DNA of 64,000 bases from Incurvaria masculella (Eukaryota; Arthropoda; Insecta; Lepidoptera; Incurvariidae). The notes under the pieces are model-generated. The model ran no database searches, was not told where the DNA came from, and saw nothing but the letters and a program-made list of their open reading frames with translations. The stretch is from NCBI GenBank assembly GCA_946894095.1, contig OX335643.1, positions 7,675,036-7,739,035 on the forward strand, in the 5' to 3' direction. Positions 45,801 to 52,918 of the stretch are shown here, in pieces. Each line of letters opens with the position of its first letter. Position 1 is the first letter of the stretch. A program made the position numbers and the translations under genes.

Positions 45801-48800
45801 AATATATTTACACAGTTCCGTAAATAAGAAATTATTGCAAATTCACAGTAATATTACACCTAAAATTAGCTAACATATAACTTTTTTAAATAACATTTCT
45901 AAATATTTGTTTAGGAGATATCATTTTTTAAACATATTTCATATTTTATTTCTATCTATCGGACCCCCCAAAATGTTGCAAACTTAATGTACACACGTCC
46001 ACATGAAATACTACGTTTATGAGAAAAAAAAATGCATTTCGGATTTAATGTTTTTCTAAGTGTTGATTTAAGCCTAAATTTCCTACATACATTACATTTC
46101 ATACATTACTACTTATACCAACTACTAATATTATAAATAATTATAATAGTCAATCAACTAGATCGACCAATCATTAAGTTAGATTGAATCTGCTTTGATT
46201 TCTGATCAATCCAAGCTTGATTATTATTACAAAATTATAATATTTCGAACTCTGGTTTTTATGAAATCTTATTTATCAGTCTTATCTATTCTAGCCGTCA
46301 AACAGACTAGTCCCACTGTGCTTCTATACACCACAATGATGTGTCTATGGCTATAATTATAATTAATTAGCGCCTCAAAATCCATTACTTTTCTTGTGTT
46401 GTATAGAACAAACTAAAAGGTTTAGACTAATACATTTTTTGCAGTTCGATTTTGATGTAAGATTTTCTCCCACGTCCATAGCACGGCGCAACAAGGCACA
46501 AGCCAGCAAGCCATCGCCGCGTCGCCGAGCAAGGAGGAGCCCATGGAGCTGGAGTTCCCCGCGCTGCAGGTGCAGCTACGCATGCCGCGCGGCTTCGACT
46601 GCTCCGTGGTGTGCGTGCGCGCAGCCCGCGCCACCATCGACCTGTACAGCGAGGAGTCGCGCACCTTCCCGCTCGCGAACCCCGCGCCCGACTACGACAA
46701 AGGTCTGAGCTCCTACTTCCATAGCACGGCGCAACATGACGCAAGCCAGCAAGCCACCACCGCGTCCCCGAGCAAGGAGGAGCCCCTGGAGCTAGAGTTC
46801 CCCGCGCTGCAGGTGCAGCTGCGCATGCCGCGCGGCTTCGACTGCTCCGTGGTGTGCGTGCGCGCAGCCCGCGCCACCATCGACCTGTACAGCGAGGAGT
46901 CGCGCACCTTCCCGCTCGCGCACCCCGCGCCCGACTACGACAAAGGTCTGAGCTCCTACTTCCATAGCACGGCGCAACATGACGCAAGCCAGCAAGCCAC
47001 CACCGCGTCCCCGAGCAAGGAGGAGCCCCTGGAGCTAGAGTTCCCCGCGCTGCAGGTGCAGCTACGCATGCCGCGCGGCTTCGACTGCTCCGTGGTGTGC
47101 GTGCGCGCAGCCCGCGCCACCATCGACCTGTACAGCGAGGAGTCGCGCACCTTCCCGCTCGCGCACCCCGCGCCCGACTACGACAAAGGTCTGAGCTCCT
47201 ACTTCCATAGCACGGCGCAACATGACGCAAGCCAGCAAGCCACCACCGCGTCCCCGAGCAAGGAGGAGCCCCTGGAGCTAGAGTTCCCCGCGCTGCAGGT
47301 GCAGCTGCGCATGCCGCGCGGCTTCGACTGCTCCGTGGTGTGCGTGCGCGCAGCCCGCGCCACCATCGACCTGTACAGCGAGGAGTCGCGCACCTTCCCG
47401 CTCGCGCACCCCGCGCCCGACTACGACAAAGGTCTGAGCTCCTACTTCCATAGCACGGCGCAACATGACGCAAGCCAGCAAGCCACCACCGCGTCCCCGA
47501 GCAAGGAGGAGCCCCTGGAGCTAGAGTTCCCCGCGCTGCAGGTGCAGCTGCGCATGCCGCGCGGCTTCGACTGCTCCGTGGTGTGCGTGCGCGCAGCCCG
47601 CGCCACCATCCACCTGTACAGCGAGGAGTCGCGCACCTTCCCGCTCGCGCACCCCGCGCCCGACTTCAAAAGCGGTTTTCTAGACTCAGGATTCCTGATT
47701 ACGGAATGCCAGGAATAGACCTGCTGTAGACGGCCGGATGAAAAAATCCGGAATCGGGCCAAGGTTGCATTGAAAGTTTCGAATGAGCAACATGAAAAGT
47801 TCGTGCAGCCCAAGCGCGAAAAGAAAACTTAAGGCGGCCCAACTCGGCGGGACTAACTCATTCGCGGGCACGGTACAAAACCGTGCTTTTGCGATCTGGG
47901 ACCTTCTCTGTTTCAAAGATAAAAAAGACAGGCTCCGTGATGAGGAAGATGCAACATGTCTACAAAAAAGACAATGTACTATGCACATGTATGATTTGGT
48001 AAGATTTACGAAAATTTTAATTACAAAACGACTTATAGCTAAAAGTAAACCACGACCGCTGTAGTCAAAAATCTAACAAAAACCTAATAGATTATAAATC
48101 TTGATTAAATAAGCTATGTCTCATGACGAATGGTCATACTTTATCATTGCATAATCCACCTCCAAAGTTATTGTATAAAACGCGCAAAAAATTCGAACTT
48201 TCGGATCTTATAACTTAGAAACCAAACACAATTTTACAATGCCAATAGTCATCAGACATCTAGTTGAATCAAATAAAACTATTTTGAGCAAAATTTGGGA
48301 TCTCTGACAAGAAATATGGGCGTGATCTTTTTTTCCCGTTTTTATGGGGAGTTGAGCGGGATGGGCCACCTTAACTAGCCGATGTTCGGAAATGTTTTCG
48401 AATTAGCAACCAAAAAAGGTTGTGCAGTCGAATTTGGGTAGATTTGATGAACAAAAACAGTTCATGCGTGCAACGCATTTGGGTAGGATGGAAAACATTT
48501 CATGGAGCCAGATTCCATAGAGTTGTTTATGTAACTCAGCCTCATGAGTGAGTATAAGGCTAATGAAAAGTGTTGAAATTAAATGAGTAGTTATGAATAG
48601 AACGCAAAATTTCCCAAAAATTGGGACTGAATTCCCCATAAATCGGGATGTTCCCCACACATCGGCAATGCTGAATGTAACACGTACCATGGAGTCGTGT
48701 GTTAAGGTTGGACAATATTCTTGTAAGACACTATCCGATGTATTTGCAGATCTCTTTACGTTTACGGCCGAGGAACACATAGCAACATACAAGCTGAAAA

Positions 48801-50982
48801 ACGAACAGGACGCCATTCTAACAAAATTCTACAAGGACGTGAAAGCCAGGATCAAGGAACTGGAGACCTTCATAGAAGCCAATAAGTAAGTTTATATAAG
48901 TTTCACGGCATCGCATTCAACAATTTGAAGACGAAAAATATCTATAGCAAGTATAATTAATCTATGCTATAGCTATTGCTTTCACATGGATCATTCTACA
49001 TTACATCTCTGCACCCTGCTTAGACTTTAAGCACAGGCATATTTTATATGTTTGTGCGTTTTGTACAGCAGCTGCAAGTAACATCTTGCCAAAATATGGC
49101 AGTTAATGTCAGACCGGTTGATGTCGCGTTTGATCCAAAATATAGTCAAGACTTTCTATCTAAATAAGCCAAAGTTTTATTTCGGGTACTCCACCAATAC
49201 ATTTTCATTGAATTCTGGTTAAATATAGAAATATTTGCTACAAAGATAAGTTCTCAGTACTGATTCCGAACCATGGAGCAGCAAGCCTTTTCCTGGAATT
49301 CCGTAATCAGGAATCTGGAATTCTGTGTCTAGAAAACCGCTTTTATAGCTGTGTTCAAAGCGATCTTTTCGACGGAAAACCTTGATTAAATTGAAATACT
49401 ATGCTCCGGAATCTTTTCGTCAAGAAAATCGCTTTGAAAACCGCTATAAAAGCTGTTTTCTAGACTCAGGATTCCGGATTCCTGATAACGGTATTCCAGG
49501 AATAGGCCTGCTGCTCGCATTCGTGATGAAAAGCACTTATCCAACTCAGAAAGAGAAAGAAAGTGGTACACGAACGGGCGATGATTTGAACCCAGACTTC
49601 TGGTATGCAGGGCCACTAGCGCCACTAGTTATGCTACGAGCCGCGCGAATTTTATTAATGTTTAGTATTTACTTATTGATTTGATTTATTTATTTGATCA
49701 AAATTTTCGTTCAGGTTCCAGAAAAACAAAGCAGAGCTCGAAGAATTGGACCAACTGAACGTTGCCGAAGCTCCACACATGCCGGACCCACGACAGCATA
49801 TGGCTGACACGCGAGGTATATGCAAAGCAGCCTCTTTGTACCAGCGAGCATAGACGGGCGGGAGTAGCGTACGAAACTCATTCGTATGATGGCAACGTAG
49901 CCACCAGTTAGTGAAGAACGTCTATTTATTCGGATCAATAAATAAAATTCAATAAACACAAGTCTTAAGTAAATATTCTGTTTCGTACTAAGGATGTACG
50001 ACACTTTTTTCAAGGATTGTGATATAAACCTTTTTAAATTTAAAAAATATAAACAAATTTTATTTTATTATATTATTGAAATACTTTTTGTTCATTTTAA
50101 GATTTCATTGGTTATTTTAATTTCTCAATTTAATTACAATTTTAAGTATGAATGCAACATTATTACTTTAATTATTTCCATATTTTTTTTATTAGTTTGC
50201 AGGAAAAAAAATAAGTTTAAAACTGAAAAAGACCTATCTAGTTCAGGGGCCTAAGAATGTAAATCGTGTATACTTACATATATGTTTTTAACCGACTTCA
50301 AAAAAGGAGGGGGTTCTCAATTCGACTGTTTTTTTTATGTTTGTTACCTCAGAACTTTCGCCTGGGTGAACAGATTTTGATGATTTTTTATTTGAAAGCT
50401 GATGCTTCCCGTGTGGTCCGATTTCAATTTGGTTTAGTTCCGATAATGAAATCCATGAGAAAATCATATGTCTTAAATTTTCATTAAGTATGTCCGCGAC
50501 GAATGGACGAATAACTCAATATCACACCAACCGATTTCGATTATTCTTTTTTTATTTGAAAGGACGTGTACAAATTAGTTAGTGTACTTCAGATTAACTA
50601 AAAATAAATAAATAACAAACATTTTAACAAAAAAAAACCGACTTCAAAGAAAAAATATTCCAAAAGAAATTAACATGCACTAAAATGTAAAAATGTTCGA
50701 GTCTGCTGAGATTTGTATCCTTTAATCTATGTTCGACTGTACAGTTACATATAAAAATAGAGACGAAGACACATTGTACCGCAATCGTATACTCCTTCAA
50801 GTAAAGATGACACTTTGCAGCGAAAGAGTTCGAGGCGTACCTGGCCAGGTGCGCGTACCGCACGCGCTCGGGCGAGGTGAACCTGCGCAAGCTGCGCGTG
50901 TGCGGCGGGGTGCTGCACCTAGACCTCCTCGAACAGCCGCCGCAGCCGAAGCAGATGCGAGGCGACATCGAGATCACGACGC
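27822..50982 (+). CDS. DNAI7: DNAI7/CASC1 (CFAP94)-like axonemal dynein-associated protein, 15 exons, C-terminus not found
   Basis: The family works with axonemal inner-arm dyneins in cilia and sperm flagella. Exons: 27822-27878, 28901-29021, 37261-37301, 37664-37736, 38228-38334, 38906-38997, 39931-40064, 40492-40544, 41206-41343, 42721-42795, 43718-43846, 46507-46702 (or on to 47431 through in-frame repeats), 48750-48885, 49715-49815, 50821-50982. All phases agree. Family marks seen: a Lys/Glu-rich N-terminus, WRQYLRCDGLPDP (the CDGxPDP motif of the Casc1 N domain), NTYLHVW, a segment MELEFPALQVQLRMPRGF, and NLRKLRVCGGVLHLDLLEQP followed by PQPK. Human DNAI7 is about 716 residues; roughly the first 60 percent is visible. 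The C-terminal domain exons must lie beyond 64000, with the Toll gene nested, or are lost. Exon-internal GC is high and introns are AT-rich. Boundaries of exons 5, 6, 10, 11 and 12 have alternatives. Confidence 0.82.
28901..29021 (+). CDS. DNAI7: DNAI7-like exon 2
   Basis: Acceptor TTCCAGAG (an alternative AG lies two bases earlier), donor GTAATG. Encodes VEAVEVLMSCVDLEIPEEEP and DQYTLTSYSSGSFELLPPIE. Acidic with no recognised domain, but it joins exon 1 in phase 0 and exon 3 in phase 1. Confidence 0.6.
29149..29689. mobile_element. TTAA-flanked MITE (piggyBac-like), copy 2
   Basis: TTAA on both sides (29145-29148 and 29690-29693). Inverted ends GGTGGCCCATCCCGC and CGGGTTGGGCCACC. Its interior runs in the opposite direction to copy 3. 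541 bp, non-coding, in DNAI7 intron 2. Confidence 0.72.
30640..30850. mobile_element. Possible MITE related to the Harbinger-like remnant at 36.4-37.0 kb
   Basis: TTAGCATGCAAACACG and CATGCTAATTCGATC stand in inverted order around GAAAAATTCGATATCGGAT. The same words occur at 36780-36990. Ends and target duplication could not be fixed. Confidence 0.35.
31240..31430. other. GC-rich island, unassigned
   Basis: About 190 bases of clearly higher GC than the surrounding intron, the usual mark of exons here. On the minus strand one frame reads GDALGMFTKLFMIHIVFGKR; plus-strand frames are also open. No family was recognised and no splice pair could be joined to a neighbour gene in phase. Confidence 0.3.
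32202..32759. mobile_element. hAT-type element with perfect ends and target duplication
   Basis: Left end CAGGGTTTCTTAACC and right end GGTTAAGAAACCCTG are a perfect 15-bp inverted pair. ATATAAAG flanks both sides (32194-32201 and 32760-32767), an 8-bp duplication as made by hAT transposases. Non-autonomous, 558 bp including a nested GGTTCCGT element. Confidence 0.85.
32450..32744. repeat. GGTTCCGT...CCGGTT element nested in the hAT element
   Basis: AAAACCGGCCAAGTGCGAGT at the left and GGGTACGGAAGCCTAAAAA at the right, with GACGGACGGACAG inside. It interrupts the hAT element near its right end. Confidence 0.65.
32825..33016 (+). other. Candidate terminal exon, unassigned
   Basis: A TTGCAG acceptor at 32819-32824 is followed by open sequence and AATAAA at 33030-33035. 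Joined to DNAI7 exon 2 in phase it would read GEQQYTERQNLRIW and stop at 32988. A second frame reads FGITKEDNCYGCNCYRFQ and stops at 33016. It could be an alternative 3' end or part of an unseen gene. No family recognised. Confidence 0.3.
33324..33440. mobile_element. Miniature Penelope-related inverted element
   Basis: TTTACTTTGACGGCTTACCG is mirrored by CGGTAAGCCATCAAACTAAA. The arms meet at the palindrome GAGGAGCAGCACGTTCTGCT. The right side continues TTATGTCCCGCGTAAGTTTT, as at the right end of the large unit at 61.1-63.75 kb. No coding sequence. Confidence 0.75.
33481..33680 (-). mobile_element. SINE body fragment
   Basis: AGCTAATACCAATCCAACCG and ACAATTTTCATTGCAGCTTC belong to the shared SINE body, with GGTTCGAACCACGGCCAGCC at its head side. 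Confidence 0.55.
34020..34160. repeat. Dispersed repeat shared with 60.5-60.65 kb
   Basis: GCGTTGTAATTTACATTTCA and AACATTACTTAATTTATAGT occur inverted near 60520-60640. Confidence 0.5.
35285..35650 (-). mobile_element. Old 5S-headed SINE copy
   Basis: Tail TTTTTTAATGTAAATGGACA, shared body, then a degraded 5S-like head (GGTCACCCATCTAAAAACC, CATCGCACCACTGGGCC). Confidence 0.55.
36433..37000 (-). mobile_element. Harbinger-type transposase 5' remnant
   Basis: The minus frame 36722-36471 reads MARLWLLEDVFAAARAEDNR and later DEEFRQVYRLTPALYEELVS, then stops. The FRxxYRLTPxxxEEL pattern is the N-terminal part of HARBI1/PIF nucleases. The catalytic domain is absent. Flanking 36720-37000 repeats GAATTAGCATGC and GCGAATATTC words, probably the element's 5' region. 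A weak related segment lies near 35780-35850. Confidence 0.5.
37261..37301 (+). CDS. DNAI7: DNAI7-like exon 3
   Basis: Acceptor TTTCAG, donor GTAAGT, 41 nt. Encodes PVSTSNKKKKITA; basic linker. The preceding intron is over 8 kb. Confidence 0.7.
37664..37736 (+). CDS. DNAI7: DNAI7-like exon 4
   Basis: Acceptor TTTCAG, donor GTAAAT. Encodes VSSEFSIAASVQEWSSDSFG followed by RKDS. Split codon to exon 5. Confidence 0.72.
38228..38334 (+). CDS. DNAI7: DNAI7-like exon 5 (Lys/Glu-rich)
   Basis: Acceptor TTTAG. Encodes LPVAEQEEEKKRKKKAKKKG, then RKKEEVAEPVPDFKK. The charged, helix-prone segment fits the family N-terminus. The donor is placed at GTGAAG, which gives phase 0; a second donor, GTTTGT after 38372, is possible but fits the next exon less well. 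Confidence 0.72.
38480..38870 (-). mobile_element. SINE fragments
   Basis: 38495-38560 holds SINE-head debris. From 38575 the body appears with tail TTTTTTTTATGTAACTGGGC, then an inverted tRNA-like head (GGATTTGAACCAACTC, CTAAGCTAAGAGCCG) ending about 20 bases before DNAI7 exon 6. Confidence 0.5.
38906..38997 (+). CDS. DNAI7: DNAI7-like exon 6
   Basis: Acceptor CCCCAG, donor GTTAGT. Encodes PKGWKSMDKKARKDWLDAMT and DEWRAQRAAE. Long charged helix. The open frame runs on past the donor into a LINE fragment by chance. Confidence 0.75.
39030..39575 (+). mobile_element. CR1/jockey-type LINE C-terminal fragment
   Basis: The plus frame reads EYCRHIWECPQYPLASLDSI, then QRRAVRLDGDPQLTSGLESL, the conserved end of a lepidopteran LINE polyprotein (HIW, LDSIQRRAVR, L-SHRR). 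Internal deletions break the frame after SLHLLFF. The 3' tail is shared with 4255-4450. In DNAI7 intron 6. Confidence 0.75.
39931..40064 (+). CDS. DNAI7: DNAI7-like exon 7 (coiled-coil)
   Basis: Acceptor GACAG, donor GTATTC. Encodes AEYIAGAQARREAFARMQQE and continues to ADVLAATVRKLQ. GC-rich, alanine/arginine/glutamate-rich coiled-coil. Confidence 0.8.
40492..40544 (+). CDS. DNAI7: DNAI7-like exon 8
   Basis: Acceptor TTTCAG, donor GTAAAC. Encodes FEQRKLDSENQKQLSEE, a short charged helix leading into the CDG motif. Confidence 0.72.
40821..40950. mobile_element. Small MITE, diverged copy of 4859-4976
   Basis: GTCGCATTCAGAGGGAACCT at the left, TTTAGTCCGGCAACAAAT inside and CACTCTCGTATTCG at the right, in the same order as the first copy. 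Confidence 0.55.
41206..41343 (+). CDS. DNAI7: DNAI7-like exon 9 (CDGxPDP motif)
   Basis: Acceptor TTCCAG, donor GTGAGT, 46 codons. Encodes WRQYLRCDGLPDPRVVQQVN and TYLHVWRNFEQCDPECLATR. This is the best diagnostic stretch for the Casc1/DNAI7 family. Confidence 0.9.
42405..42655. repeat. Minisatellite, unit about 46 bp, about 5 copies
   Basis: The phrase TGTCTTCTGGTCGTTGGATC with CAGTGGACTTTTGC recurs, diverged, near 42412, 42453, 42500, 42545, 42592 and 42639. It ends about 65 bases before DNAI7 exon 10. Confidence 0.75.
42721..42795 (+). CDS. DNAI7: DNAI7-like exon 10
   Basis: Acceptor TTGAAG. Encodes MLELLEEFVENPRRYTPRQV and NNFCE. The donor is taken as GTTATA (phase 0); GTGAGG five bases earlier is stronger by consensus and would pair with an acceptor at 43700 in phase 1. 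Confidence 0.75.
42829..43124. repeat. GGTTCCGT...CCGGTT dispersed element, copy 5
   Basis: TTTTAGGGTTCCGTGCC, GTCCGTCCGTCCGTC, then CGAGTCCGACTCGCACTTGG and CCGGT at the right. Lies just after DNAI7 exon 10. Confidence 0.65.
43718..43846 (+). CDS. DNAI7: DNAI7-like exon 11
   Basis: Acceptor CTCCAG. Encodes IRVALRAQLSAAMEGAMYYL and LRDVERRMKMESIRVATYGR, aligning with the helix after the CDG domain in the family. No GT donor exists at the end; AAG followed by GCAGGC fits a GC-AG intron. Confidence 0.8.
44090..44110. repeat. Short interstitial CCTAA run
   Basis: Four to five CCTAA units, the insect telomere motif (TTAGG on the other strand). Too short to be a former telomere; may be part of a repeat. 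Confidence 0.5.
44605..44700. mobile_element. AACCGACTTC element fragment
   Basis: TTTTTAACCGACTTCAAAAA followed by GGAGGAGGTTATCAATTCGT. The same head occurs at 50287. Confidence 0.5.
45238..46052. mobile_element. Foldback element with arms of about 150-250 bp
   Basis: GAAATCCGAAATGATTTTTT, TTAAGTTTGCAACATTT and TATCTCCTAAACAAATATTT on the left appear in inverted order on the right (AAATATTTGTTTAGGAGATA, AAATGTTGCAAACTTAA, CATTTCGGATTT). The interior is AT-rich with no transposase. It lies in DNAI7 intron 11, some 450 bases before the repeated exon. Confidence 0.75.
46507..47664 (+). CDS. DNAI7: DNAI7-like exon 12 with tandem 81-codon repeats
   Basis: The coding segment (MELEFPALQVQLRMPRGFDC, then VCVRAARATIDLYSEESRTF) aligns with a single segment of DNAI7 relatives. 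Here it is repeated at 46543, 46786, 47029, 47272 and 47515, exactly 243 bp apart, the fifth copy cut at about 47664. Copies differ by only a few bases. The frame is open across the whole array. The unit ends GACAAAG before GTCTGAG, a donor whose phase fits exon 13. Only the first four copies retain it. The exon could end at 46702, 46945, 47188 or 47431, giving one to four repeats in the protein. Confidence 0.75.
47665..47731. mobile_element. MITE arm truncating the last DNAI7 repeat unit
   Basis: CAAAAGCGGTTTTCTAGACT and CAGGATTCCTGATTACGGAA match the right arm of the MITE at 20757-20993, ending AATAGACCTGCTG. It starts exactly where the fifth 243-bp unit stops. Confidence 0.75.
47831..48370. 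mobile_element. TTAA-flanked MITE (piggyBac-like), copy 3
   Basis: TTAA at 47829-47832 and 48371-48374 with inverted ends AAGGCGGCCCAACTCGGCGG and GCGGGATGGGCCACC. In DNAI7 intron 12. Confidence 0.7.
48750..48885 (+). CDS. DNAI7: DNAI7-like exon 13
   Basis: Acceptor TTGCAG, donor GTAAGT. Encodes LFTFTAEEHIATYKLKNEQD and AILTKFYKDVKARIKELETF, a charged helical segment. Confidence 0.78.
49282..49512. mobile_element. CAGGAATAGRCCTGCTG MITE, complete copy
   Basis: Left arm CCTTTTCCTGGAATTCCGTA, right arm TAACGGTATTCCAGGAATAG then GCCTGCTG, with GAAAACCGCTTTTATAGC and its inverse inside. Confidence 0.65.
49520..49645 (-). mobile_element. SINE head fragment (tRNA-like)
   Basis: CAGAAAGAGAAAGAAAGTGG then GATTTGAACCCAGACTTCTG and GCTACGAGCCGCGC, the inverted head of the tRNA-type SINE. 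Lies 70 bases before DNAI7 exon 14. Confidence 0.55.
49715..49815 (+). CDS. DNAI7: DNAI7-like exon 14
   Basis: Acceptor TTCAG, donor GTATAT. Encodes FQKNKAELEELDQLNVAEAP and HMPDPRQHMADTR. Split codons at both ends match neighbours. Confidence 0.77.
50280..50660. mobile_element. AACCGACTTC element
   Basis: Opens TTTTAACCGACTTCAAAAAA, GGAGGGGGTTCTCAATTCGA and closes with AAAAAACCGACTTCAAAG. Common lepidopteran repeat; class uncertain. In DNAI7 intron 14. Confidence 0.5.
50821..50982 (+). CDS. DNAI7: DNAI7-like exon 15
   Basis: Acceptor TTGCAG, donor GTGAGC in phase 1. Encodes NLRKLRVCGGVLHLDLLEQP followed by PQPK. The GGV-x-HLD-x-L-x-PPQ pattern is conserved in DNAI7. No following exon was found before the Toll gene. 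Confidence 0.85.
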
Positions 50983-52707
50983 GTGAGCGCATAGTTTCAT
51001 TTTTTATCTCGGTTATAGATGCTCCGCGCCGTCTATGACGGCTTTGCGCAACTGCTATTTGACGCGAAATGCGGCGGCCGACCTTGATCAACAGATGGCG
51101 CCACTCGCATGTTTACACAGCTCACTGGTTATAGAATGCCGTTTTTATTGTATACATCTCCTATACCTGCTGATATTAAGAATCATTGATATTACTGTAT
51201 CTGAAATATTCGGGCTACACCCCGAGGGATTTTATTATCTTGATTTACCTTTTAGATTGGAAAATATTGGCTTATAAACATTAGAAAAGGTTGTCTTACT
51301 TACTGTCATTTTAGAAAAAAATACTGGAAAATTCTTATATTTACCTACATCAGAATAAAACAAACGGATATAGAATCAAGATTTCCTTAGTGCTTGAACA
51401 TTTTTTACTATACTCTGACAGGTGGGTAGGGAAACGTAGAGCTGACGATGATCTCGCTAGTTTTATTCGCAGTCGGCGTGCAAAATTGTGCCTTGGCCAA
51501 TGGACAAAGAGAGTATTTCTTCAAATTTCAAATCTCATAGCCCAGTTAACTTCACGACAGTCTTAAATGTAGATAATCACTGTCTAAATTGTAACATGGA
51601 AACCATTACAAGAGTGCAAAATATCAAAGTCTTAATCATTTGCATGTTGTTCATGAAAACGTATTTTCCCATTTATAAGCCCACTAGTCACAAATGTATC
51701 TTTCAATTTTACGTTATCTGAGTATCTTATCAGCAGTTTTACTTTTTCTATTGCTTTATCATAACTCGGACTATTGTGATATTTCTTATCCGTTGGTTGA
51801 TAGATATCAGCTGTATCATATGCTTTAACTTGCTCATTTACCTCAGACGTCCAGTCTGTTAATCTTCTTTAAAGCACGCTAGGATAGAAAGAACAATTCG
51901 TGTATTTTATCGTTTATTAAAAAGAATAACACTTTTAAAATTAATGTTTACATTAATTTTAATATCAAGCATAATATAATTAAAATGTATATCTGAATCA
52001 CATAAAAAGCAAGTTCTCTTCGGAAAAAATAGCTAATAACTAGTAAATACAATATATTTGTACAAATGCATTGAGACCAAAACATAATAAAAACACCGTA
52101 GAACTCACATTTTGCTACAAGTTTTCTTTAAAAACCGCACCGCCAAAATATTTAGCTCTTCGTTTATTATTGAAATTGAAGAAGATCGATGAAGCGAACA
52201 CCGTTACACCGTATGGAGATAAATTCATTCATTCCAAGACAATATGGTGTCTAAGTGCAAACACGATTGAAAGTGTGATCAGTTGAAGCAAGTTCAAAAA
52301 TGTAACTTTAGAGATTAAATACCATTACATCACCATCCTCAGGAATCATCATATTTCTCTTACTGGTAGATCGTTGCGACTCCAAATCTTGCTGAGTTAA
52401 ATGAACTCATGCCAAGTAACCATAAATACATATCAGCTGAAGCCAAATTAGTAGAAATGTAACTTTGAGCTAAGACACCAAAATATCACTATCCTCAGGA
52501 ATCATCACATATTTCTTACTGGTATGTCGTTGTGACTTCTAATCTTACACACGATTGGCAACGTTTAGAATGACGACAATTCCATTCTGATAACAATGGG
52601 TCTGCCTAGTTGTATTAACATCACAGCTTTTCAACAACCCCTGCTTGGAAAGTAGCGTTTGAACGTTATCAAAGCCTTTGTTCACCTTCATGGTTGACTC
52701 CCCGCGT
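50983..52707. other. Gap between DNAI7 exon 15 and the Toll-like gene
   Basis: AT-rich. All three plus frames were scanned for the conserved C-terminal part of DNAI7 and nothing convincing was found. A short duplication lies at 52325-52530 (CACCATCCTCAGGAATCATC and CACTATCCTCAGGAATCATC). 51420-51520 is slightly GC-richer without a recognisable product. Confidence 0.5.
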
Positions 52708-52918
52708 TCAGGCCGTGGAGACTTCCCTGAGCGAGTTACCATTCTGCGTCAGGGAGCGCTTCACGCGTCGCCAGAACTGCTCCTGGCCCGCCTTGGCCTT
52801 CGGCCACACGATGTAGGTCTTCGTCATCATGAGGTAGTGCAGGGTGTGCGGTCTCTTGCGCCGCGGGACGTCCTCCAGCAGGACCAGTATCAGGTCCTCG
52901 CGCCGAGTTTCCAGCAGC
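52708..52918 (-). CDS. Toll-like receptor exon g (TIR end, stop)
   Basis: Acceptor GACAG. Encodes LLETRREDLILVLLEDVPRR, TYIVWPKAKAGQEQFWRRVK and ends EVSTA then TGA. The FW of box 3 is present. The tail after box 3 is short. Confidence 0.93.
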
